NCBI GenBank assembly: GCA_951813555.1
Contig: OX638344.1
Location: 62,001 to 126,000 of the forward strand
Length of the DNA: 64,000 nucleotides
Direction: 5' to 3'
Source: an uncultured Acidimicrobiales bacterium
Lineage (GTDB): Bacteria; Actinomycetota; Acidimicrobiia; Acidimicrobiales; Bin134
The notes under the pieces are model-generated. The model was not told the DNA's origin. It saw only the letters and a program-made list of their open reading frames with translations, and searched no databases. Position 1 is the stretch's first letter; each line of letters starts with the position of its first letter. Below, one piece after another: positions 39,162-47,012 of the stretch. Position numbers and translations under genes: made by a program.

Positions 39162-41408
39162 ATGGGCCAGGGCAGGCTGAATGAGCCCGAATTAGTTGGG
39201 GGACCGTTGGACAGCGAACATAGCCAGAGCGAATCCATCGACGCTCTGGCGACAACGGTGCTTGAGGGCGAGGCCGCTCGACGTGACGCCCAAAAGGCCG
39301 ATGTGCTGTTCCCCGACGACTTACTGCCCGGAGTGGGCGGCGCGCAGACCACCCTCAAGGAGGGCCTTCGCAAGGGCGGCTTCCAGACCTTCGTCGTTCT
39401 TCTGGCGCTGAACAGCCTGGACGAGTTGGAGAACAGCGCGGTTGCCATCTTGGGACCCGACATAGGCGAGAGCTTCGGGGTGAGCGACGGGGCCATCACC
39501 GCCATCAGCACCGCGTCGCTCATGTTCTTCGTGCTCGGTGCCGGCCCGATGGGATGGCTGGCCGACCGCTTTCGCCGCGGCCCCATCGTGGGCATCGCCA
39601 GCGGGGCCTTCGCCGCCTTCAGCGCCCTGTCGGGGGCGGCGGTCAACGCCCTGATGTTCTTCTTCATGCGGTTCTTCGCCGGCATGTCCAAGGCCAACAC
39701 CATCACCGTGCACCCCAGCATGCTGGCCGACACCTACCCGCTTCAGACCCGGGGCCGCATGTACGCCACCAACGCCGGCGTGGGGCGCGTCTTCGCCGCA
39801 GTCAGCCCAATCCTCGCCGGAGGCATCGCGGTGTGGATCGGCGGCGACGACGGCTGGCGGTGGGCGTTCTATCTGCTCGGGCTGCCCACCGCGGCATTGG
39901 CTTTCTTCGCCTTCTTCTTGCGGGAGCCGCCCCGGGGCCAGTGGGAGCAAAAGCACGTGCTGGGCTCCGGCCTCAAGCAGGACAACAAGATGCCAATCTC
40001 AGTGGAGGCCGCCTTCACCCGCATCTGGAACATCGACTCCATTCGCAACATGACCATCGCGTTCGCGGCCATGGGCTTCGCCCTCTTCCCAGCCGGCTCG
40101 ATTCAGTCGTTCTTCTTGGAGGAAGAGTTCGGCCTCGACGCCTTGGGGCGCGGCCTGGCGGTTGCCCCCGCAGGGTTCGGGCTGATCTTGTTCTTGCCCT
40201 TTGTCGGGCGCCGGTTCGACGCCACTTTCCGCAAGGACCCCAATCGGGCGCTGCTGCTCATAGGCGTGCTGCTGGTACCCATCGGGGTGCTGGTGCCCAT
40301 CCAGTACGCCATGCCCAACCTCGCCTTGTTCATGGTGTTCTCCGCGATCAATTCCACGCTCTTGGGCGGGGCCTTCTCCATGGTGCAACCGGCCATCCAA
40401 GCGGTGTTCCCCTACCGCCTGCGAGGCATGGGCACTGCCATCTTGACCTTCTTCATGGTCATGGTGGGCGGGGTGGGAGGCAGCATCATCGCCGGCTTCC
40501 TCCAGAACGAGCTCGGAGAGCAAGCCGCCATCACCATCATCACTGCAATCGCCATGCCTATCGGGGCCTACTTTGTGCTGCGGGGGGCCGGCCGGGTGCG
40601 GCGCGATCTCTCCCTGGTCGTTGGTGAGTTGAGGGAAGAACAAGATGAAGAGCGCCGCCAAGCTGAGAGCGATCCCGACGACATACCGGCCATCCAGTTG
40701 GCCCACGTGGATTTCAGCTACGGGCAGGTGCAGGTGCTTTTCGATCTCGGCTTCGATGTGCGCAAACAGGAGACGCTGGCCCTGCTGGGAACCAACGGCG
40801 CGGGCAAGTCCACTGCGCTCAAGGTGATCACCGGTCTGGTAACCCCCGAGCGGGGCGTGGTGCGCCTGCACGGCCAGACCATCACCTTCGCCACCCCGGA
40901 GCAACGGGCCGCCATGGGATTGCACATGCTGCCCGGCGGGGCCGGGGTGTGGAGCGACCTGACGATCGGCGACAACCTGCTCATGGGGGCCTACGCCTAC
41001 CGCAAGGACCCCGACGACCGGGACCGGCGCATCGAAAAGGTGCTCGAAATGTTCCCCGAGTTGGCCAAACGGCCCAAAGAGCGGGCCGGCAACCTCTCGG
41101 GGGGCCAGCAGCAGATGCTGGCGTTGGCCCGGGTAATGCTGCACGAGCCCGAGGTGCTGATGATCGACGAACTGTCGCTGGGGCTGGCCCCGGTGGTGGT
41201 TCAGTCATTGCTGGAGACCATCGAAGAGCTCAAGGATCAGGGCCAGACCATGATCATCGTGGAGCAGTCGCTGAACGTGGCTTTGGCCATCTCCGACCGC
41301 GCCGTGTTCCTGGAGAAGGGGCAAGTGCGATTCGAGGGCCCAGCCCAAGAGCTGGCTGAGCGTGATGACCTGGCCCGGGCGGTTTTCCTGGGTACTGAGG
41401 GCGGCTGA
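39162..41408 (+). CDS. MFS transporter fused to a LivF-like ABC ATPase
   Basis: 748 residues. Residues ~75-490 are a 12-helix MFS domain with the loop motif GPMGWLADRFRRGPIVG and the mid-loop RGMGTAILTF-like segment. After a charged linker (REEQDEERRQAESDPDD) residues ~505-748 are a complete ABC ATPase: Walker A LLGTNGAGKST (about 541), LSGGQQQMLALARVML (about 645), Walker B EVLMIDELSLGLAP, like LivF. No frameshift or stop separates the parts. Fusing a secondary carrier to an ABC ATPase is very unusual. The stop overlaps the next ATG by one base (TGATG). Confidence 0.9.
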   Translation: MGQGRLNEPELVGGPLDSEHSQSESIDALATTVLEGEAARRDAQKADVLFPDDLLPGVGGAQTTLKEGLRKGGFQTFVVLLALNSLDELENSAVAILGPDIGESFGVSDGAITAISTASLMFFVLGAGPMGWLADRFRRGPIVGIASGAFAAFSALSGAAVNALMFFFMRFFAGMSKANTITVHPSMLADTYPLQTRGRMYATNAGVGRVFAAVSPILAGGIAVWIGGDDGWRWAFYLLGLPTAALAFFAFFLREPPRGQWEQKHVLGSGLKQDNKMPISVEAAFTRIWNIDSIRNMTIAFAAMGFALFPAGSIQSFFLEEEFGLDALGRGLAVAPAGFGLILFLPFVGRRFDATFRKDPNRALLLIGVLLVPIGVLVPIQYAMPNLALFMVFSAINSTLLGGAFSMVQPAIQAVFPYRLRGMGTAILTFFMVMVGGVGGSIIAGFLQNELGEQAAITIITAIAMPIGAYFVLRGAGRVRRDLSLVVGELREEQDEERRQAESDPDDIPAIQLAHVDFSYGQVQVLFDLGFDVRKQETLALLGTNGAGKSTALKVITGLVTPERGVVRLHGQTITFATPEQRAAMGLHMLPGGAGVWSDLTIGDNLLMGAYAYRKDPDDRDRRIEKVLEMFPELAKRPKERAGNLSGGQQQMLALARVMLHEPEVLMIDELSLGLAPVVVQSLLETIEELKDQGQTMIIVEQSLNVALAISDRAVFLEKGQVRFEGPAQELAERDDLARAVFLGTEGG

Positions 41409-44299
41409 TGAGCCCTGCCTCTGTCTCGGTGCTGGGAACATGGATCACCCAGCAGCTGGCGTTCGACGGGGTGGTCAACGGCTTGGTGACGGGCCTGGTG
41501 GCCATGGGTATCGTTTTGATCTACCGATCCACTCGGGTAATCAACTTCGCAGTGGGCAATATGGGCATCATCGCGGCGTCGATGATGGCGCTGCTGATGC
41601 TGAACTACGGCTGGGGGTTCTGGTTGGCTCTGGTGCTCTCGCTGGCACTGGGTGTTTTGTTCGCCGCCGCCGTAGAGCTGACCGTGATCCGCCGCCTGTT
41701 CATCTCGCCCCGGGTGATCGTGCTGGTGGCCACTGTGGGCATTGCCCAGCTTACCCAGTTGGTGGTCTCCCAGCTCCCTGACATCGAGGCGGCCGGCAAG
41801 AAGTATCCCGTAGTCGTCGGCTCTATCTGGGAGGACGTCTGGTTTACCGAGATCCGAGTGCGGGGCCCGCAGTTGACGATCCTCATCGCGGTGCCGCTGC
41901 TGGCCCTGCTGCTGGGCTGGCTGATGAACCGGACTGCGTTCGGAAAGTCGGTGGCTGCGTCGGCCAACAACCGCGACCTCTCCCGACTCTCGGGGATCAA
42001 CCCCAAGATCGTGTCCACCTTTGTGTGGGTGATGGCCGGGCTGCTGGCTTCCGTGTCGATGATCATGCTCTCGGGGTCCAGTGGACAGGTGGCCGGGTTG
42101 GCCAACCTGGGGCCGCAGACGCTGGGCAAGGCGATGGTGGCCGCGGTGTTGGCCGCCATGGTGTCTTTCCCGCGGGCCATGTTGGCCGGAGTGCTGATCG
42201 GGGTCCTAGGCGCCCTGTTTCGGTTCAACTTTTATAGCGAAACCGGGCTCATCGACTTCGTGATTTTCTTGGCCGTGCTGGTGGCCGTCTACTTCCAAAG
42301 CCGGAGTCAGGGCGAAACCGGGGTCTTCTCGTTCACCCCCAAGGTGAGGCCGATCCCCGAGCGGCTGCGACAAGTGTGGTGGCTGCGCCATCTGTCTCGG
42401 ATCGCGCTCGTAGCGCTGCTGGTTCTCGGCGCCATCTTGGTGCAACTCCCCGGCATCACCAACCTGCCCTCTCGCCAGCTTCTGTACGCCACCGTGTTGT
42501 GCTTTGCGGTTTGCGGCGTGTCGGTCACCATCATCACCGGCTGGGCCGGTCAGCTCTCTTTGGCCCAGATGACCTTTGCCGGCATGGGCGCCTTGTTCGC
42601 CGCCGGTCTCAAGCGGGGACTGTCCATGGACTTCACCGTGGGCACCGGGTTTCTGCCCGGCGACGCCCTGTCGTACGACTTCTTCGACATCCAGTTCGAG
42701 ACCACCGGTATCCCGTTCCTGGTTGCCATCCCGCTGGCCGCGCTGTTCTCGGCTCTGATAGCCGCGGTGATCGGAGTTGGGTCGCTTCGGGTTCGCGGCC
42801 TCTACTTGGCGGTTACCACGTTTGTATTCGCCCTGGGTGCCCAGCAGTACCTCTATCGGCGGCCGTTCTTCACCGGAGGCAGCTCTTCGTCGGTGTCGTT
42901 TCGCCGAGGCGAGCTGTTCGGACTCGAGCTCAGGTCGCAGAAGGCCTACTACTACGTCTGCCTGGCCTTCTTGTTGATCGTGGTGATCATTGTGAGCCGA
43001 CTGCGCCGCTCAGGGGTCGGCCGCTCCATCATCGCAGTGCGGGACAACGCCGACTCCGCTTCGGGCTACACGGTGGGGCCGGTGCGCTCGAAGCTCTCGG
43101 CGTTCGCGCTGGCGGGGGGTATCGCCGGACTGGGCGGAGCGCTGTTGGCCGGACTGGTGCAGAACGTCCCGATCAGCGAGCGGTTCTTCCAGGTGGGCGA
43201 CTCATTGCAACTCATCGGCATGGTGGTTATCGGGGGACTCGGCTCATCAGTGGGCGCCGTGCTGGGGGCGATCTGGGTATACGGCCTTCCCAACCTGTTC
43301 GACAGCGCCGAGACCGTGGCCCTGCTCTCCTCCAGCATCGGCTTGCTGCTGGTGCTGATGTACTTCCCCGGCGGGCTGGTGCAGATCGGCTATAGCGCCC
43401 GCAACGCCCTCATCGGAATAGCCGAGCGACGACTCGGCCCCGACCCCGGCGGCAAGACCGTGCAGGCCGCGCCGGTCAGTCTGACCCGGCCAGACGATCC
43501 CCGGCCCGCCACCGACCCCATACTCGCTGGCCGCGAAATCAGTGTGCGGTTCGGCGGCGTGGAAGCGGTGTCAAGAGCCACTGTGCTTGTGCGCCCCGAT
43601 GAGATTGTCGGCCTCATCGGCACCAACGGGGCGGGCAAGTCCACCTTCATGAACGCGGTGGGCGGCTATGTGCCGTCCACCGGCCAGGTGGAGTTGCTCG
43701 GCACCGACATCACCCGGCTTTCTGCGCCCCGACGGGCCCGAGCCGGAATGGGCCGCACGTTCCAGGCCGCGGCCCTGTTCGCCGAGCTCTCGGTGCGAGA
43801 AACCGTGCAGGTGGCCCTGGAGGCCCGGGGACGAACGCCGATCATCAGCACCGCTCTGCACCTCCCCCACACGTTCTTCCTGGAGCGGCGGCGTCGGTCC
43901 GAGGCCGACGAGCTGATCGACTACCTCGGGCTGGGCCGCTACGCCGACTCCTACATCAGCGACCTGTCCACTGGCACTCGCCGCATCGTGGAGATCACCG
44001 GTTTGTTGGCTCTGGGTGCCCGGGTGCTGTGCCTAGATGAACCCACCGCTGGAGTGGCCCAGCGGGAGACCGAGGCATTCGGCCCGCTGATTGTCAATAT
44101 CCGCCGGGAGCTGGGGGCGGCCATGTTGATAATCGAGCACGACATGCCCCTCATCATGAGCATCAGCGACCGGGTGTATTGCCTGGAGGCCGGCAAAGTC
44201 ATCGCCGAGGGTTCACCCTCTGAGGTCCGCAACGACCCCTTGGTGATCGCCAGCTATCTCGGCACCGACGAGCGGGCCATCGCCATCAGCGATAGCTGA
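41408..44299 (+). CDS. LivH-LivM-LivG fusion: ABC permeases plus ATPase in one protein
   Basis: 963 residues. Residues ~15-295 resemble LivH (FDGVVNGLVTGLVAMGIVLIYRSTRVINFAVGNMG); ~330-650 resemble LivM (ITGWAGQLSLAQMTFAGMGALFAA; RSIIAVRDNADSASGYTVGP); ~700-963 are a LivG-type ATPase with Walker A GLIGTNGAGKST (about 735) and Walker B VLCLDEPTAGVAQRE (about 873). The ABC signature is degenerate, LSTGTRRIVEI. With the LivF part of the preceding gene and the lipoprotein at 35980-37494 this makes a full importer from three genes. Substrate probably an amino acid, amide or carboxylate. Confidence 0.92.
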   Translation: MSPASVSVLGTWITQQLAFDGVVNGLVTGLVAMGIVLIYRSTRVINFAVGNMGIIAASMMALLMLNYGWGFWLALVLSLALGVLFAAAVELTVIRRLFISPRVIVLVATVGIAQLTQLVVSQLPDIEAAGKKYPVVVGSIWEDVWFTEIRVRGPQLTILIAVPLLALLLGWLMNRTAFGKSVAASANNRDLSRLSGINPKIVSTFVWVMAGLLASVSMIMLSGSSGQVAGLANLGPQTLGKAMVAAVLAAMVSFPRAMLAGVLIGVLGALFRFNFYSETGLIDFVIFLAVLVAVYFQSRSQGETGVFSFTPKVRPIPERLRQVWWLRHLSRIALVALLVLGAILVQLPGITNLPSRQLLYATVLCFAVCGVSVTIITGWAGQLSLAQMTFAGMGALFAAGLKRGLSMDFTVGTGFLPGDALSYDFFDIQFETTGIPFLVAIPLAALFSALIAAVIGVGSLRVRGLYLAVTTFVFALGAQQYLYRRPFFTGGSSSSVSFRRGELFGLELRSQKAYYYVCLAFLLIVVIIVSRLRRSGVGRSIIAVRDNADSASGYTVGPVRSKLSAFALAGGIAGLGGALLAGLVQNVPISERFFQVGDSLQLIGMVVIGGLGSSVGAVLGAIWVYGLPNLFDSAETVALLSSSIGLLLVLMYFPGGLVQIGYSARNALIGIAERRLGPDPGGKTVQAAPVSLTRPDDPRPATDPILAGREISVRFGGVEAVSRATVLVRPDEIVGLIGTNGAGKSTFMNAVGGYVPSTGQVELLGTDITRLSAPRRARAGMGRTFQAAALFAELSVRETVQVALEARGRTPIISTALHLPHTFFLERRRRSEADELIDYLGLGRYADSYISDLSTGTRRIVEITGLLALGARVLCLDEPTAGVAQRETEAFGPLIVNIRRELGAAMLIIEHDMPLIMSISDRVYCLEAGKVIAEGSPSEVRNDPLVIASYLGTDERAIAISDS

Positions 44300-44318
44300 C
44301 CCCGTCCGACCGAGCAGA

Positions 44319-44885
44319 ATGGGCCACATGAAGATCGATCCCACTCGCAGTTGGGCAGCCGTCGAGGAACGTTTGGCGTCCACCGACAATCCTCGACACC
44401 GCCAGCTTCTGCAAGTCTTGTTGGACCACCTCGAAGCCGAGGCCACCAAGGACTTCGACCGGCTGGTGTCCACCTTGTCGGACGATCCCCAGTACCACTT
44501 CTGGATTCCCGATGCTGGCTTCGACGCCGGCCCCAAGGGCTACGACGCGGTTACTGCCCATTACACCCAGCTCTATGAGGAGGGGCGCAACACCGTCCAG
44601 TACGACATCGAGCGGATCGTGGTGGACGACTACTGCATCGTCACCGAAGGCGTTTTCCACCAGGTGTTTCCCGGCCGGGTGCTAGTCGACAGAGGCCTCG
44701 AGGTGGACGACCCGTCCAGCCCCTACGCCCTGACTATGCGGCTGGTGCTGTTCTGGCCTTACGACGACGACGGCAAGCTCACCGGAGAGGACAGCTACTC
44801 CGACGGGCTTATGTTCACCCCCGAGCGCATCACCAAGCTGAGCCCTGAAGACCTGCCTGCCTCCTACGCAGATTCAGCTGCCTAG
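44319..44885 (+). CDS. SnoaL/NTF2-like protein
   Basis: 188 residues from ATG 44319; ATG 44328 is an equally possible start. ATKDFDRLVSTLSDDPQYHFWIPD, KGYDAVTAHYTQLYEEG and VQYDIERIVVDDYCIVTEGVFHQVF follow the cone-shaped NTF2-like fold found in steroid isomerases, polyketide cyclases and hydrolases. Function not assignable. It lies just after the transporter fusion and before a convergent amidohydrolase gene. Confidence 0.7.
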   Translation: MGHMKIDPTRSWAAVEERLASTDNPRHRQLLQVLLDHLEAEATKDFDRLVSTLSDDPQYHFWIPDAGFDAGPKGYDAVTAHYTQLYEEGRNTVQYDIERIVVDDYCIVTEGVFHQVFPGRVLVDRGLEVDDPSSPYALTMRLVLFWPYDDDGKLTGEDSYSDGLMFTPERITKLSPEDLPASYADSAA

Positions 44886-44892
44886 AACCATC

Positions 44893-45717
44893 TCAATAGC
44901 GGGGATTGCGGGGGCCGAAGAACAGGCGCTCGGCGTTGGCGTAGAGGTACTTGTCGAGCACACCGTCGCGCAGGTCCAGGTCCCAGGCCTCGGTGATGCA
45001 GCGGCGCATGTCGAGGGCGGGATGGTCGGAGGCGAAGATCACCTTGTCTTGGCCCCGGGTGTTCATGAAGTGGACGAACTCGGCCGGGAGCCGCTTGGGG
45101 CTGTAGGCCGAGGTCATCAGGTGCAGGTTCTTGTACTTGATCATCAGCCGCATGGCCACCCCCCACCACGGGTCGGCCCCGTGGGCCATGCACAGCTTCA
45201 GGTCGGGGAAGCGCAGGCAGATCCGGTCCAGCAGCATCGGGTCCTGGCCCTCGCCGGGCATGGGCGGGCCGGGAATGCCGGTGTTGATCGACAGCGGCAG
45301 ATCCAACTCGGTGCACTTGGCGTAGAGCGGATAGTACACCGGGTCGCTGGGCGGCACGTCTACCCCGAACGGCACCACCCGGGCCAGCGCCACCGGATAC
45401 TGCTTGACCATGTCTTCCAGCTTCCACAGAACCGGCATCATTCCCCGGGGGTCGACGTGGACGGCCAGGGCAAACCGCTCGGGGTAGCGCTCCACGAAGT
45501 CGAAGGCGCGGGGGTTGTCTTCGCCGACCGTCGCCTGGATAATGGCCTTCTCCACCCCCAGTTCGTCCATGAGCGGCAACAGTTCCTCGGGGGTGAAGCT
45601 GCGGAAGAAGTCGGCCCCGCCGTGGAGATAGTCCTCCTTCACCCGAATCAAATGCTCGGGGGGCTCATAGTCTCCCATGTTCACGTTCACCCAGCAGTCG
45701 ATGGCCCTCGGCGGCAT
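44893..45717 (-). CDS. amidohydrolase family protein
   Basis: 274 residues, short for the family. AIDCWVNVNM stands where the first metal motif would be (His-x-His replaced by N-V-N), with LCMAHGADPWWGVAMRLM and VIFASDHPALDMRRCI giving the later His and Asp. Loss of the first His pair suggests a different metal site or no metal, as in some amidohydrolase-2 decarboxylases. The start is ATG 45717. Substrate unknown. Confidence 0.8.
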   Translation of the reverse strand: MPPRAIDCWVNVNMGDYEPPEHLIRVKEDYLHGGADFFRSFTPEELLPLMDELGVEKAIIQATVGEDNPRAFDFVERYPERFALAVHVDPRGMMPVLWKLEDMVKQYPVALARVVPFGVDVPPSDPVYYPLYAKCTELDLPLSINTGIPGPPMPGEGQDPMLLDRICLRFPDLKLCMAHGADPWWGVAMRLMIKYKNLHLMTSAYSPKRLPAEFVHFMNTRGQDKVIFASDHPALDMRRCITEAWDLDLRDGVLDKYLYANAERLFFGPRNPRY

Positions 45718-45760
45718 GGTCCGAAGTTAGCGGTCCCGACGAGGCGGGCATGAGTTGCCG

Positions 45761-46882
45761 CTACCAGCCCCGCCCCTGCGGTTCCAGACCCAACACGGCC
45801 TGACCGCCGCCCATGACCACTGATTGGTCAAACGCCGGGAACTGCATAGCCACGTAGAGATCTCGCAAACGGCGCTCAATGGGATGGGCCTTCATGGCCG
45901 CCGGGGTTCCCACTGCGTGGAACAAACCCTGCACGGCGTCCAGACAGGCCCGTCCGGCGTGTACGTAGAGCAGACGGGCCTCAGCCACCGTCTGAGCATC
46001 ATCGGGATCGTCGCACGCCCGCTGGGTGGCGTCGATCACGCCGGAACGGGCCGCAGCCACCACTGCGGTCGCCGCACCAATCGCCATCTGCACATCGGGG
46101 CGATCTTGCAGCAGCTGTTCCGAGCCGCTCGACCCAGCCTTGGCGGCCAGTGCAACCACACCGTCGATGGCCCCCTGGGCCAGCCCCAGCGCCACTGCGG
46201 CCACCGGGGCGTGGGTCGCCATCCGCAGAAGACTCGGGTGATACAGACGCAGATCCTCATCCGGCGGGCCCTCGCCAGTAGTGGTCCGCTCCCTGGATAC
46301 GAACACATCATGGGCCGCTACATCGTGGCTGCCGGTTCCGGCCATCCCCATCACCGACCAAGTCCGAATGATCTCCACCTCATCAGCGGGAACGAACATG
46401 GCCCGGGGCGAGGACTCGCCCTCCACCGAGCACGCCAGCATGGCCCAATTGGCGTGCTCGATGCCGCTGCAAAAGTCCCACTGCCCGCTGATCCGATACC
46501 CACCCGGCACCACAACCGCGGCTCCCTGGGGTCGGAACGACCCCGCAACGCGAAAATCGGCGGGCGAGCCAGCCATGTCGGCCAAAACGCCGGCATCGAG
46601 CCAACCGGTCAAATAGCCAGTGGTGCTCGACACCATCACGCACCAGGCAGTTGACCCGTCGCCCCGGGCGATGGCCTCCACGCAGTGATAGGCGACCATG
46701 GCGTCCTGGCCCGGACCGCCCACCGATTGCCGCAAGTACAGCTGAAGGAGTCCTGAGGAGATCAATTCGTCGACCAGCGCCGACGGCAACGACAGCTCTT
46801 GCTCGATTTGGTCGGCCTCCATAGCCGCCCGTTCGCCGATGCGGACTGCCGACTGGATGAAACGATTGCTGGTCGCGGTCAA
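45761..46882 (-). CDS. acyl-CoA dehydrogenase-like flavoprotein
   Basis: 373 residues. The N-terminal helices (LPSALVDELISSGLLQLYLRQSVGGPGQD) and FRPQGAAVVVPGGYRISGQWDFCSGIEHANWAML, with SVMGMAGTGSHDVAAHDVFVS, match the group D flavin monooxygenase/HsaA-type branch rather than true acyl-CoA dehydrogenases. It may be a two-component monooxygenase needing a separate flavin reductase, or a dehydrogenase. It diverges from the CaiB gene with 130 bp between. Confidence 0.82.
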   Translation of the reverse strand: MTATSNRFIQSAVRIGERAAMEADQIEQELSLPSALVDELISSGLLQLYLRQSVGGPGQDAMVAYHCVEAIARGDGSTAWCVMVSSTTGYLTGWLDAGVLADMAGSPADFRVAGSFRPQGAAVVVPGGYRISGQWDFCSGIEHANWAMLACSVEGESSPRAMFVPADEVEIIRTWSVMGMAGTGSHDVAAHDVFVSRERTTTGEGPPDEDLRLYHPSLLRMATHAPVAAVALGLAQGAIDGVVALAAKAGSSGSEQLLQDRPDVQMAIGAATAVVAAARSGVIDATQRACDDPDDAQTVAEARLLYVHAGRACLDAVQGLFHAVGTPAAMKAHPIERRLRDLYVAMQFPAFDQSVVMGGGQAVLGLEPQGRGW

Positions 46883-47012
46883 TTCTGAATCCGAGCCCGT
46901 CCAGCGCCAGCGATTGACAGCATGACTCGACGCTATCTCGGCCAGCTGCCCTGACTGGACCCGTCAGCTTCTCTGATATGCCCCTCGCACGCTCAGCAAC
47001 CAGAATCAAGCC

